Positions 1 to 8,693 of a stretch of DNA of 27,018 bases are shown piece after piece; the stretch's first letter is position 1, and every line of letters begins with the position of its first letter. The position numbers and the translations under genes were made by a program. This DNA is from Alloprevotella tannerae (GTDB taxonomy: Bacteria > Bacteroidota > Bacteroidia > Bacteroidales > Bacteroidaceae). Where the stretch lies: assembly GCA_015259125.1 (NCBI GenBank), contig JABZGR010000027.1, forward strand, positions 1 through 27,018, in the 5' to 3' direction. Below the pieces are notes generated by a model. That model saw nothing but the letters and a program-made list of their open reading frames with translations, was not told the DNA's origin and did no database searches.

Positions 1-38
1 GATGCTCAACCTAACGCCTCAGCGTCGGAAAGCGAGTG

Positions 39-70
39 CAAAAGTAGAACAAAATACCTTTACCACCAAA
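39..70 (-). promoter_or_regulatory. Bacteroidota-type promoter facing out of the left edge
   Basis: Read on the minus strand there is TTTG (70-67), exactly 20 bases, then TACTTTTG (46-39). This matches the known Bacteroidota sigma-ABfr pattern of -33 TTTG and -7 TAnnTTTG. Transcription would start near position 32 and run off the left end, so the gene it serves is not in the window. Confidence 0.6.
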
Positions 71-534
71 CACACAACAAACTTTTTTCTCGCAAAAACA
101 AAAATAAATCCGGAGATGGCAAAATTTGACATGTGGAAGTGGCAGAATCAAAGGAAAGATGACCGAAAACAGGCTAAAAAAGGGAAAGAAAATAGTGTGC
201 AAGTAAGGCTTTTTATCGCGCAAAATCCACGCTCGCCTCCCAAAGTACAGTATGCGACGACTCAAAATCTGCTCGCAGCGAGCAGAAATCGGAAATTAAT
301 CTCCGAAGCAGTGCTTGAGCCGCGCAAGTAGCCCTTGCCTACCGCTAAAAATCACACCGCCGCACCCCCAAATCTAGTTACCCTATATATATAATGTGTA
401 GGAGCGGCAAAGTCCGGCGCGAAATCCTACCCCTCATCGGCTTTTCAGTTCGCAAAATCGAGACCGCTTTGCGAGAAGTGCCACCAGCGGCGGGTTTTAA
501 CAGCAAAGGAATGGAAAAATAAGGCAGAAAAGCA
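71..534. other. Intergenic region with no supported gene
   Basis: No reading frame here looks coding; a 109-codon open frame on the plus strand starting at position 2 has low-complexity composition and overlaps the promoter. The one noticeable structure is a TATATATATAAT stretch at 384-395 followed by a possible stem GTAGGA (398-403) / TCCTAC (425-430) with a 21-base loop. A similar arrangement occurs at 20789-20854 between nrdD and nrdG. Confidence 0.5.
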
Positions 535-542
535 TACTTTTG
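535..542 (+). promoter_or_regulatory. Putative -7 element for the glycosidase gene
   Basis: TACTTTTG fits the Bacteroidota -7 consensus TAnnTTTG and lies about 75 bases before the chosen start. No good -33 TTTG is present 20 bases upstream, so only half of the promoter is convincing. Confidence 0.4.
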
Positions 543-616
543 CAGAAATTAAGGTGCAGTGACCGCGATCGGCGCGCCCGAAAAATGGTTTGACGTATTT
601 GATTATGCAACACGAA

Positions 617-3055
617 ATGAAAAGACTTTTAGTATTGACGGCATTCGCCGCGGTGTGTGCGGTAAGTTTTGCGCAGCGCACGGAGCGCCTTTTACGCGAT
701 TGGCACTTTAGCCAAGGTGCGTCGGAGGCTGTCAATTCCGAAACCGGCTGGCGCCCTGTGAGAGTGCCCCACGATTGGGCCATCACCGGCCCGTTTAGTC
801 GTGACAACGATTTGCAACGCGTGCAGGTGACGCAGAACAACGAAACGACAGCCTCGGAAAAGACCGGCAGAACAGGCGGCTTGCCTTACGAAGGCGTGGG
901 CTGGTATCGAACGACCTTTGACGCCGATACCGCGGGCACGACGACCTTAGTTTTTGACGGAGCTATGAGTGAGGCGCGCGTCTATTTGAACGGCGAAGAA
1001 ATCTGCTTCTGGCCCTACGGCTACAATTCTTTTTATTGCGACGCTACGCCCTATCTGCGCGGCAATGGAAGGGGAAACCGGCTGGTTGTAAGGCTTGAAA
1101 ATCGGCCGCAAAGCAGTCGATGGTATTGCGGCGCAGGCCTTTATCGCAATGTGCATCTCATTCATACAAACAAGGTACACGTCCCTGTTTGGGGAACGCA
1201 AATTATGACGCCGCAGGTTAGCGATACTTTAGCCTCCGTCGAACTGCGCACGACGATCGTGGGCGCCGGCGAGCGGGAGTTAACGCTTTGCACGGACATC
1301 ATCAACGCGGCGGGGCAAATCGTTGCGGCCAAGAGCAACACGCGCCGGGTGCGCGAGGGCGAAGTTTTTACACAGCATTTCCTGATTCGCCAACCGCAAC
1401 TCTGGTCGCCCGAAAATCCCTCACTCTATCGTGCGGTGACGAAAATCTACAGCGCCGGCGGCCGGTTGGAAGATACTTACGAGACGCGCTTCGGCGTTCG
1501 CAGCATAGCATTCGTTGCCGACGAAGGCTTCTTCCTCAACGGCAAGCGCCGGAAGTTTAAGGGCGTCTGCAACCATCACGACCTCGGCCCATTGGGTGCA
1601 GCGGTCAACACCTCCGCACTGCGCCACCAGCTACTGATGCTCAAGGATATGGGCTGCGATGCCGTTCGCACGTCCCACAATATGCCTGCACCCGAACTCG
1701 TTGCGCTTTGCGATTCATTGGGCTTGATGATGATGATCGAGCCGTTTGATGAGTGGGACATAGCCAAGTGTCTCAACGGCTACCATCGTTATTTTGCCGA
1801 ATGGAGCGCAAAAGATATGCGAAATATGTTGCGCCATTATCGCAACAACCCCAGCGTCATCTTGTGGAGCATTGGCAACGAAGTGCCCTCACAACATTCG
1901 CCCGAGGGCTACAAGGTTGCAAAATATTTGCAGGATATATGCCACGAAGAAGACCCCACGCGCCCCGTCACCTGCGGTATGGATCAGATCGACCCGGTCC
2001 TCAACAACGGGTTCGCGGCTTTGCTTGACATCCCGGGCTTCAACTACCGCGCCCACCGCTATGTGGAAGCCTACGAGCGCCTCCCGCAATGCTTATTGCT
2101 GGGCACGGAAACAGCCTCTACCGTCAGTTCGCGTGGCGTCTACCATTGGCCGGTCGAGCGCAAGGCCGATGTCGTAGCCAAGGATCATCAGAGTTCGTCG
2201 TATGATGTAGAGGTTTGCAATTGGTCCAACACGCCCGACGAAGACTTTGCTTTGGCCGACGATCACCCGTGGACTTTAGGCCAATTCGTATGGACGGGTT
2301 TCGACTACTTAGGTGAGCCTACGCCTTACGATACTGACGCTTGGCCCAACCACAGCAGCCTCTTCGGCATCATAGATCTGGCCTCGCTGCCCAAAGATCG
2401 CTACTACCTCTACCGCAGTCAGTGGAAGGAGGGCGAGCATACTTTGCACATTTTACCCCATTGGACTTGGCCGGGGCGCGAAGGCCAAATCACGCCGGTA
2501 TTTGTGTATACCGATGCGCCCAGCGCCGAACTTTTCTTAAACGGGAAGAGCCTGGGACGCAGAATGAAGAACGACAGCACGACAATGCACCGCTACCGGC
2601 TGATGTGGAACGACGTTGTCTACGAGCCGGGCGAACTACGCGTCGTGGCTTACGACAAAGCGGGCCACAAGTATGCCGAAGCGAGCATTCGCACGGCAGG
2701 AAAGCCCGACCATTTGGTATTAAAAACCTACTACGAGCCCTCACTCGTAGCTGACGGCGACGCGCTAAGTTACGTCACGGTGAGTTTGGTCGACAAAGAT
2801 GGCAACCTCTGTCCGCAGGACGGGCGCGAAGTAAAATTCAGCGTAAGCGGCGCCGGCCGATTTGAGGCTGCTGCCAACGGCGACCCCACTTGTTTAGATA
2901 GTTTCCAACGCCCGCAAATGCACCTCTTCAGCGGTATGTGCACAGCTATTGTTCGGGCCGGAGAAAAAGCGGGCACACTGCGCCTAAAAGCCACAGCGGC
3001 GGACGTAAAAGAGGCTTCGCTCGACATACCGGTCTTGCCCGCAAAGCGGCAGTAG
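617..3055 (+). CDS. Secreted glycoside hydrolase family 2 (beta-galactosidase-like)
   Basis: Probably hydrolyses terminal beta-linked sugars (beta-galactosidase type) in the periplasm or at the surface. I chose the ATG at 617, which gives 812 residues and a clean signal peptide (KRLLVLTAFA..., cleavage after about residue 20); in-frame ATGs at 590 and 605 only add a few residues. In this numbering the jelly-roll sugar-binding domain covers about 20-180, an Ig-like domain about 190-295, and the TIM barrel about 300-600. The barrel shows NHHDLG, DAVRTSHNMP, the acid/base motif WSIGNEV (Glu422) and the nucleophile motif LLGTETAS (Glu498). The C-terminus looks like the DUF4982 and Ig-like domains common in Bacteroidota GH2 enzymes. 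It stands alone, with no SusC/SusD or regulator nearby. Exact substrate cannot be told from sequence; beta-glucuronidase or another GH2 activity is possible. Confidence 0.9.
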   Translation: MKRLLVLTAFAAVCAVSFAQRTERLLRDWHFSQGASEAVNSETGWRPVRVPHDWAITGPFSRDNDLQRVQVTQNNETTASEKTGRTGGLPYEGVGWYRTTFDADTAGTTTLVFDGAMSEARVYLNGEEICFWPYGYNSFYCDATPYLRGNGRGNRLVVRLENRPQSSRWYCGAGLYRNVHLIHTNKVHVPVWGTQIMTPQVSDTLASVELRTTIVGAGERELTLCTDIINAAGQIVAAKSNTRRVREGEVFTQHFLIRQPQLWSPENPSLYRAVTKIYSAGGRLEDTYETRFGVRSIAFVADEGFFLNGKRRKFKGVCNHHDLGPLGAAVNTSALRHQLLMLKDMGCDAVRTSHNMPAPELVALCDSLGLMMMIEPFDEWDIAKCLNGYHRYFAEWSAKDMRNMLRHYRNNPSVILWSIGNEVPSQHSPEGYKVAKYLQDICHEEDPTRPVTCGMDQIDPVLNNGFAALLDIPGFNYRAHRYVEAYERLPQCLLLGTETASTVSSRGVYHWPVERKADVVAKDHQSSSYDVEVCNWSNTPDEDFALADDHPWTLGQFVWTGFDYLGEPTPYDTDAWPNHSSLFGIIDLASLPKDRYYLYRSQWKEGEHTLHILPHWTWPGREGQITPVFVYTDAPSAELFLNGKSLGRRMKNDSTTMHRYRLMWNDVVYEPGELRVVAYDKAGHKYAEASIRTAGKPDHLVLKTYYEPSLVADGDALSYVTVSLVDKDGNLCPQDGREVKFSVSGAGRFEAAANGDPTCLDSFQRPQMHLFSGMCTAIVRAGEKAGTLRLKATAADVKEASLDIPVLPAKRQ

Positions 3056-3099
3056 CCCTATGGCTTTGTAATCCCTGTTTTTAGGCGAAAGAGGATATG

Positions 3100-3140
3100 G
3101 TTTCCCGAACCGACAAGTAGGTTTCGGGAAACTTTCTTTT
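3100..3140 (+). terminator. Terminator of the glycosidase gene
   Basis: GTTTCCCGAA (3100-3109) pairs with TTCGGGAAAC (3123-3132), a 10-base-pair stem, followed by TTTCTTTTTG. It lies 45 bases after the stop codon. Confidence 0.7.
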
Positions 3141-3342
3141 TGAAACACAACGACTTCATAGCAAGCGACAGCCACCTTCGATTCATTTCATATCGATTCG
3201 CGCGAAATATTCCATCCGACAGCCAAGCACCGGCAAGGCGACCCTATAAAAAGTGTGCACAAGGCCTTACGTTTTTATATCCGGCAAACTGATTTACAAT
3301 GGTTTGCCACGCTGTTTGAAGCCTCTTAATCCAACTAACAAC

Positions 3343-3430
3343 CTTTTTCATCACGAGCGTAAGTACTTTTTATCACGAGCGCAAACCTTTTTTCTCGTGA
3401 GCGTAAGCCTTTTTCATCGTGAGCGCAAAG
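3343..3430 (+). repeat. Dispersed four-unit repeat element, copy A
   Basis: Four tandem degenerate units: 3343-3365, 3366-3386, 3387-3408 and 3409-3430. Each unit is a C plus T-tract, then TCACGAGCG (units 1 and 2) or TCGTGAGCG (units 3 and 4), then a YAAR tail. Because TCACGA is the reverse complement of TCGTGA, units 1/4 and 2/3 can pair. Homologous 88-89-base copies lie at 11323-11411 (inverted) and 17682-17769. The frames that read through it give meaningless repeats and are not genes. Function unknown. Confidence 0.8.
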
Positions 3431-3580
3431 GGCATAAGCGGGAGGTGATTCGTGCAAAGCAGGGCAGTGTAGGTCCGAAAGCGGACGATCGGGGCGACGC
3501 AAGACCTTTGCCGCGCAGCAGAAACAAGGGGGAAGGATGCAACCGTAAGCGTCAGATGGCCGGCGGGCCGTTTCAGTTGG

Positions 3581-3630
3581 ATAAAAACGAAAGATGCGAG
3601 CACCCCTTCAGAAAAGGAATGCTCGCATCT
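3581..3630 (-). terminator. Terminator of the M16-Nudix-tpx operon
   Basis: A perfect 11-base-pair inverted repeat, AGATGCGAGCA (3592-3602) and TGCTCGCATCT (3620-3630). Read on the minus strand it is followed by TTTCGTTTTTAT. It is 17 bases after the tpx stop codon. Confidence 0.8.
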
Positions 3631-3647
3631 GAAAACTTATGGCCTAC

Positions 3648-4145
3648 TTATTTTAATGCCGCTAAAGCAGCGTCGTAGTTGGGCTCCTCAGTTATTTCCG
3701 GAACAAGTTGCTCGTAAATGATTTTGCCCTCTTCATCGATCACAATGACAGCGCGCGCCAATAGTCCTTTGAGCGGACCTTCAGCTATTTCAAGCCCATA
3801 GCGCTCCGGGAAATGATGGCAGTGAAATACGCTCACGGGAATCACATTTGTCAAACCTTCAGTCGTACAGAAACGCGTCTGTGCAAAAGGAAGGTCCTTG
3901 CTCACGCAAAGTACTACTGTATTTTCCAACTCGGATGCAACCTTATTGAAATGGCGGACAGAGGCAGCGCACACTTCTGTATCAAGGCTGGGAAAAATAT
4001 TCAAAACTACGCGTTTGCCGCGCAATTCAGGCAGCTTTAATTTAGTCAAATCGCCACGTACACCGCAAAACTTCGGTGCTTCTGTGCCCACTTCGGGCAT
4101 TTCGCCTGTCAATGCTACAGGCGTTCCTTGCAAAGTTACTTCCAT
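3648..4145 (-). CDS. tpx: Thiol peroxidase, atypical 2-Cys peroxiredoxin
   Basis: Reduces hydrogen peroxide and organic hydroperoxides in the cell using thioredoxin. At 165 residues it has the normal Tpx length. The signature FPSLDTEVCAASV carries the peroxidatic cysteine (Cys59), and DLPFAQTRFC carries the resolving cysteine (Cys93), the same spacing as in the E. coli enzyme. Two further cysteines (27 and 80) have no assigned role. It is the last gene of an apparent minus-strand operon, 10 bases after the Nudix gene, with a strong terminator behind it. A peroxide defence gene fits the anaerobic profile given by nrdD/nrdG. Confidence 0.95.
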   Translation of the reverse strand: MEVTLQGTPVALTGEMPEVGTEAPKFCGVRGDLTKLKLPELRGKRVVLNIFPSLDTEVCAASVRHFNKVASELENTVVLCVSKDLPFAQTRFCTTEGLTNVIPVSVFHCHHFPERYGLEIAEGPLKGLLARAVIVIDEEGKIIYEQLVPEITEEPNYDAALAALK

Positions 4146-4155
4146 CTTTATTTGT

Positions 4156-4695
4156 TTATTGATTAGAGTGATACATTTTCAACCATTTATTCACGCCTTC
4201 CCTTATGGAGGGCAGGCCAAAATCGGCCGGACACACTGCGCAAACAGGCACCCAGAGGAGTTCGGCCGCATCGTCGGCAGGCGAAAGGCGCGCCACATCG
4301 CGCAAGGTGCAACGAAAGAAGAGATCCGTCGTATGTACGATAAAATTAGAGAACTCATACATATTGGGTAACGAAAAGAGATAGTCGACTTTCAAGCATT
4401 CTCCGCCCGTCTCCTCTCTTACTTCGCGCTGAATGCCCGCTTCGGCCGTCTCTCCCGGATTAACGAAGCCGCCCGGCAAGTCCAACGTGCCCACCGCCGG
4501 GGGCAAGGCACGCCTCACGGCGAGCAACTCCTCGCGTTCGTTGAGAATAATTGCCGCCGTAGCGCAGGCTGCGTTGGCGTAATAGGTAAATCCGCAATCG
4601 GCGCAGCGCTTGGCGCGCTCATCGTGCACTTCAAACTGCGGCGAACCGCAACAAGGGCAATGCGAAAAACGCGCTAAGGGATGATCTTTCCTCAT
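4156..4695 (-). CDS. Nudix hydrolase with N-terminal zinc ribbon
   Basis: Predicted to hydrolyse a nucleoside diphosphate linked to another group; the substrate is not evident. The 179 residues begin with a small zinc ribbon (Cys13, Cys16, Cys31, Cys34), as in NADH pyrophosphatase-like Nudix proteins. The Nudix box runs from Gly76 to about 98: G, five residues, Glu82, seven residues, then REVREETG with the metal-binding Glu94/Glu95. It follows the M16 peptidase gene by 16 bases and precedes tpx by 10, so all three are probably co-transcribed. It lacks the full-length NudC architecture, so I give no symbol. Confidence 0.9.
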   Translation of the reverse strand: MRKDHPLARFSHCPCCGSPQFEVHDERAKRCADCGFTYYANAACATAAIILNEREELLAVRRALPPAVGTLDLPGGFVNPGETAEAGIQREVREETGGECLKVDYLFSLPNMYEFSNFIVHTTDLFFRCTLRDVARLSPADDAAELLWVPVCAVCPADFGLPSIREGVNKWLKMYHSNQ

Positions 4696-4711
4696 TTTGT
4701 CGGCCTCTCGA

Positions 4712-5965
4712 TTAGTTGTAAATCAGCGTAGTCAAGCGCTCCTCGTTCAGAAGTTCGCTCGCCAGGCTGCAAAGTTCATCAGCCGTGACGTCGCGCACGC
4801 GCTCCAATTTTCGCCGTATGCTATACACGCGTTCATAATGGGCAAAAGCTTTGCCGAGGGCCAGCGCATAGCTCTCCGCATTGCTACATGCGATGCCCGT
4901 CTGCCCACAATATTGCTTCTTCGCGGCCGCCAGTTGAGTCGGCGAAAGGGGATGTTCGGCCATTCTGCGCAGTTCGCTCACCACAAGGCGACGGCAGCGA
5001 CCGACATCGGCTTCATCGCAACCAAAATAAACCTGCCAAACGCCCGTATCGGGATATGCGTAATACGTAGCGTCGACGGAGTAGACCAAACCGGCCTTCT
5101 CGCGCAGCCTGACATTGAGGCGGGCATTCATACCCGGACCGCCGAGGATGTTGGTTAAGAGACTGAGCGCATGGCGCCGCGGATCTCTGCCGGCTAAAGC
5201 ACGCGCACCGATCAGCACATGGGCTTGATGCGTCTGCTTTTTCACCCTTCGCAACTCCGGAACATAGGCGGGCAAAGTCTGATCCACAACGGGCGCCGCC
5301 ACTGATGGGAGATCGGCGGTCAAGCGCTCGAGCGTGTGGACCACGCGTTTGAAATCAATCTGCCCATATACGTAAAAGACGGCATTTTGCGGCACATACC
5401 AGCGGCGAGCGTGGCGCAAGGCATCCGCCGTGCAATAGGCGTGTAAGCGCTCCTTGCTGCCCAGAATGTCGCGCCCGAGCCCGTGGCCGCGAAAGAGCAT
5501 GGCCTCAAACTCATCAAAGATCAAGTCGCCCGGCTGATCGCGGTAACTGTCGATTTCGTCGCACACCACTTCCACTTCGCGGTCCATCTCTTTCTGCGGA
5601 TAGGCGCTGCGGAAGACGATGTCAGTGAGCAGGTCGGCCGCGCGGGTGAAATCTTCGCGCAAAACAATAGCCGTAAAAGCTGTTTCTTGCTTGTTGGTGA
5701 AGGCATTCAAGTCGCCACCTACGCGCTCCAAGCCATTGGTGATCTGCCAAGAGCGCCGGCGGGCCGTACCCTTGAACGAGAGGTGCTCCAGAAAGTGGGC
5801 CAAACCGGAATCGGCATCTTCCTCGTGGCGCGTTCCGGCTTTGACGATGTAACCACAATAGAGAACGTCGGCCGTTCGCTCCTCGCAAACGATGCGCAAG
5901 CCGTTGGGTAAAGTAAATGTATATTGTCGCGCACCGATCGCGCTTTGCTGCTCTTCTTTCTTCAT
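4712..5965 (-). CDS. M16 family zinc peptidase (pitrilysin/processing-peptidase type)
   Basis: Zinc metallopeptidase of the insulinase-like M16B type. From the start at 5965 it has 418 residues, the usual length. The inverted zinc motif HFLEH gives His57, Glu60 and His61, with the third ligand Glu137 in VVCDEID, the expected 76 residues on. The usual inactive M16_C domain follows (about 165-345). An open frame extends upstream to 6175, but residues before 5965 are Arg-rich and unlike the family; an ATG at 6058 is possible but would sit inside the 6055-6070 AT-rich motif. First gene of the M16-Nudix-tpx operon. It may process a peptide or turn over misfolded fragments; partner unknown. Confidence 0.9.
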   Translation of the reverse strand: MKKEEQQSAIGARQYTFTLPNGLRIVCEERTADVLYCGYIVKAGTRHEEDADSGLAHFLEHLSFKGTARRRSWQITNGLERVGGDLNAFTNKQETAFTAIVLREDFTRAADLLTDIVFRSAYPQKEMDREVEVVCDEIDSYRDQPGDLIFDEFEAMLFRGHGLGRDILGSKERLHAYCTADALRHARRWYVPQNAVFYVYGQIDFKRVVHTLERLTADLPSVAAPVVDQTLPAYVPELRRVKKQTHQAHVLIGARALAGRDPRRHALSLLTNILGGPGMNARLNVRLREKAGLVYSVDATYYAYPDTGVWQVYFGCDEADVGRCRRLVVSELRRMAEHPLSPTQLAAAKKQYCGQTGIACSNAESYALALGKAFAHYERVYSIRRKLERVRDVTADELCSLASELLNEERLTTLIYN

Positions 5966-6054
5966 TCTGCTTCGAAAAGATCTCTCTCGCCGCGCCCGCA
6001 GCCGATAGTTGTCGTTTAGTAAGTCGGATTTGCTGATCCGAACCGGCGAACTAT

Positions 6055-6070
6055 ACATTATATATATTGT
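6055..6070. promoter_or_regulatory. Near-palindromic ACATTATATA-type motif in a divergent region
   Basis: ACATTATATATATTGT is palindromic at 14 of 16 positions and lies between the divergent M16 and dut genes. Similar sequences occur in four other intergenic places (381-399, 12793-12805, 14783-14796, 20789-20804). It resembles in outline an NrdR-type box (ACA...ATATAT...TGT), but that is only a resemblance. It could equally be an AT-rich start-proximal element. Confidence 0.35.
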
Positions 6071-6104
6071 ACGTGCGGCCGGCGAAACGCGTGAAAAATC
6101 CGCA

Positions 6105-6112
6105 CAAAGATA
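6105..6112 (-). promoter_or_regulatory. Putative -7 element for the M16-Nudix-tpx operon
   Basis: On the minus strand this reads TATCTTTG, matching TAnnTTTG. Transcription from it would give a leader of about 130 bases up to the 5965 start and would include the 6055-6070 motif. No convincing -33 element. Confidence 0.35.
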
Positions 6113-6333
6113 AACAAAAGGTCTGCATTTCGCGTTCATTTTCCTGCAAGTTTGCACTTTCTTGCCGGAAATCAAGAGACGCCGGACGGCTTTCTGTTAC
6201 TTTCAATCCGAAAGTGCGACCTGAGGGCTGCATTCGTTTGCACCAAAGGCTCAAAAGCGGCAACTCGCAGGAAGAAATGTGGCGCATTGCTCTTTTTTAG
6301 GAGGCAAGGAGGAGAAAATCATTGGAAATTCTG

Positions 6334-6341
6334 TAATTTTG
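6334..6341 (+). promoter_or_regulatory. Putative -7 element for the dut operon
   Basis: TAATTTTG matches the Bacteroidota -7 consensus and is 66 bases before the dut start. The same octamer forms the -7 of the better ftsX promoter. No TTTG is found 20 bases upstream. Confidence 0.35.
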
Positions 6342-6406
6342 AAGCCTCAATGCAAGGCAAAACAAGAGAACGGCGCGCTGCCGCTCTCGTTTCTTTGTAC
6401 AAAAAT

Positions 6407-6838
6407 ATGGAGATAAAGATCATCAATAAGTCACCTTATGAGCTCCCGGCCTACGAAACGCCGCTGAGCGCCGGACTCGATTTACGCGCCAACCTATCTG
6501 CGCCGCTGACATTGCAGCCGATGGAGCGCAAACTCATCCCTACGGGACTGTTTATCGCGCTGCCGGCGGGCTTTGAAGCGCAGGTGAGACCGCGATCCGG
6601 ACTGGCGCTGAAGAAGGGCGTGACCGTGCTCAACGCACCCGGTACCATCGACGCGGATTATCGGGGAGAAATCGGCGTAATCTTGATTAACTTGTCGCAG
6701 GAGGCTTTCGTCGTCAACGGCGGCGACCGTATAGCGCAGTTAATCGTGGCGCGTCACGAGCAAATCGCTTGGCGTCCTGTGGAAAGTCTTGATGAGACGG
6801 AACGCGGAGCGGGAGGTTTTGGGCACACAGGCCATTAA
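6407..6838 (+). CDS. dut: dUTP diphosphatase (dUTPase)
   Basis: Hydrolyses dUTP to dUMP and pyrophosphate, keeping uracil out of DNA and supplying dUMP for dTMP synthesis; acts as a cytoplasmic trimer. The ATG at 6407 gives 143 residues, the usual length, although the frame is open from 6152. All five motifs are present: AGLDLRA (22-28), RPRSGLALKKG (61-71), APGTIDADYRGE (77-88, catalytic Asp82), GDRIAQLI (106-113) and the C-terminal RGAGGFGHTG (133-142). It heads a plus-strand operon; the next gene starts 9 bases after its stop. Confidence 0.96.
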   Translation: MEIKIINKSPYELPAYETPLSAGLDLRANLSAPLTLQPMERKLIPTGLFIALPAGFEAQVRPRSGLALKKGVTVLNAPGTIDADYRGEIGVILINLSQEAFVVNGGDRIAQLIVARHEQIAWRPVESLDETERGAGGFGHTGH

Positions 6839-6847
6839 AATTGGCGT

Positions 6848-8641
6848 ATGAAGCAGATTCCGGTCCTCTTTTCCTTGTTCGCCTTCACGCTGGCAGCCAC
6901 TTTGGCGATGGGGTGTGCATCCTCGCGGCGCGTCAACGCGCCGCAGGCCGACGCTGTCCCGACACCCCCTACACGCAACTTGACTTGGGAGGAGCGGTTT
7001 CATTATAACGAACGCTTCCTCGAAAGCGAGTGCCAAAAACTCAAGGGCAATTACGATGCACAAATAGCTTTGCTCGAAGCAGCTTTGGAAATAAATCCCG
7101 ATGGTTCGGAGGCGCTGGCCGATTTAGCAATTGCAAAATACGCGACATTAGGCTCGGCAGATTCGATCACAAGCGCAGAAATCGATTCGCTTTTACGACG
7201 CGCCATAAAATTGGACCCCGGCAACCTGAATTACCACGAAATACGCGCCGATATCTTAGCTCGCAGCGAGAAATACAAGGAAGCCATTGAGGAACTTGAA
7301 ATTTTGGCCGCGAAAAAACCGACTGCGGACGTGCTTTCCTCGCTAGCGGATCTCTACCGTGTGGCCGGAGACGCGCAGAACGCCATCCGGACGATCAACA
7401 GACTGATCACCATCGACGGATTAAAGGAAGAATACGCTTTAGCTAAGTTCCAAAGCTACATAGAACTTAAAGATGACGGACGAGCGTACAAAGCGCTCGA
7501 AGATTTGTGCGCCAATTATCCAAACGAACTGAAGTATCGCGTCCTACTCGGTGATATGTTTTTGCAAAACAACCATCCCGACCAAGCCCTACGCGTTTAC
7601 CGAGACGTTTTAACGTCAGAGCCGCAAAACGCATTTGCACGTATTTCGATGCTGGCTTATTACAGTCGGACGAAACAAGATTCTCTGTACAAAGACTACG
7701 TAAAGCAAATCGTTTTAGACTCGATGGCGGCGTCCGATGTCAAGGCCGAAGCGATGCGGGGCTACGCTTTTGACAGACGCAATGTGGGCGACAGCCTGCA
7801 AGTGCTTACCCTCTTTCACCAAGCCTTGCAACAGCCGCAAGCAGATCGCAGTATGGCCGAACTCTGTGCCGCTTATATGGAGACGCTGCAGCTTCCTGAA
7901 GCCACCAGAGTGCCTATCTACAAGAAGATCTTAGAGATTGAGCCCGACTACCTCCGAGCGCGCCTGCAATTGCTCAACATTGCGATCCGCGAAGTCAATC
8001 TTGAGCAGATCATTCATCTGTGTCGCGAAGGCTTAGCGTACAATCCCGAGCACCTATCCTTCTATTATTTTTTAGGCGTGACGCTTTCTCAGAAGGGCGA
8101 CGACGCGGCGGCAATCCGCATCTTACAGGATGGCGCGAAGCAGATCACGAGTTATTCAAACCCGGATGAGGTTACCGAGATTTTTGGCGCACTTGGCGAC
8201 CTGCTACATCAAGCCGGCGACAAAGCGGGAGCTTTTTCCGCCTACCAAAAGGCTATCGAAGCCAACCCCGAAAACTACCCCTGCCTCAACAACTACGCAT
8301 ATTTCCTCTGCCAAGCTGGCGAACGCATTCCCGAAGCTGTGGCCATGAGCAAGCGAACGGTTGATGCAGAAGCCGACAACGCCACATATTTAGACACTTA
8401 CGCCTATGCGCTCTTGTGCGACAAGCAATATGAGCAGGCCCTCATCTACATCGAAGAAGCCTTGCGCCGCACGCCCGAAAAGGATCTCGATTATACGCTT
8501 TTGTTGCACGCAGGCGACATCCATTTCCGCCTGAAGCAGCAGCGCGCTGCCCTTGAAACCTGGCGCAAAGCAGCGAAATTTGCCAAAACCAAGGCGCAAC
8601 AGAAGCAGATCAAGCAGCGCATCCGTCGTCGGCGCATTTAA
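6848..8641 (+). CDS. TPR-repeat lipoprotein
   Basis: A 597-residue lipoprotein: signal peptide with lipobox LAMGC (Cys23), then tetratricopeptide repeats over almost the whole length, for example around 55-90, 100-165, 195-235, 370-440 and 460-585. TPR domains are protein-binding scaffolds; the partner is not known. It ends in a basic run, RIRRRRI. Very close spacing to dut (9 bases) and the following DUF4292 and EnvC-like genes suggest one operon. From family knowledge, TPR / DUF4292 / peptidase-M23-like genes travel together in Bacteroidales, which points to a role in the envelope or outer membrane. I assign no specific function. Confidence 0.85.
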   Translation: MKQIPVLFSLFAFTLAATLAMGCASSRRVNAPQADAVPTPPTRNLTWEERFHYNERFLESECQKLKGNYDAQIALLEAALEINPDGSEALADLAIAKYATLGSADSITSAEIDSLLRRAIKLDPGNLNYHEIRADILARSEKYKEAIEELEILAAKKPTADVLSSLADLYRVAGDAQNAIRTINRLITIDGLKEEYALAKFQSYIELKDDGRAYKALEDLCANYPNELKYRVLLGDMFLQNNHPDQALRVYRDVLTSEPQNAFARISMLAYYSRTKQDSLYKDYVKQIVLDSMAASDVKAEAMRGYAFDRRNVGDSLQVLTLFHQALQQPQADRSMAELCAAYMETLQLPEATRVPIYKKILEIEPDYLRARLQLLNIAIREVNLEQIIHLCREGLAYNPEHLSFYYFLGVTLSQKGDDAAAIRILQDGAKQITSYSNPDEVTEIFGALGDLLHQAGDKAGAFSAYQKAIEANPENYPCLNNYAYFLCQAGERIPEAVAMSKRTVDAEADNATYLDTYAYALLCDKQYEQALIYIEEALRRTPEKDLDYTLLLHAGDIHFRLKQQRAALETWRKAAKFAKTKAQQKQIKQRIRRRRI

Positions 8642-8693
8642 TATTGTATCCGCGGCGCGCATTTTTACAAACACACATCACAAAACGAAACAT

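Noticed and set aside
617..3055. Polysaccharide utilisation locus
   Set aside because: The GH2 gene has no SusC/SusD pair, sensor or other carbohydrate genes beside it.
3343..3430. Possible CRISPR array
   Set aside because: Units of 21-23 bases follow one another directly without unique spacers, there are only four, and no cas genes are present.
3253..3678. 141-codon plus-strand open frame
   Set aside because: Translates repeat copy A, the tpx-operon terminator and part of tpx on the wrong strand.
5966..6175. N-terminal extension of the M16 peptidase
   Set aside because: The added residues are Arg-rich, unlike the family, and cross the likely promoter; the 5965 start gives normal length.
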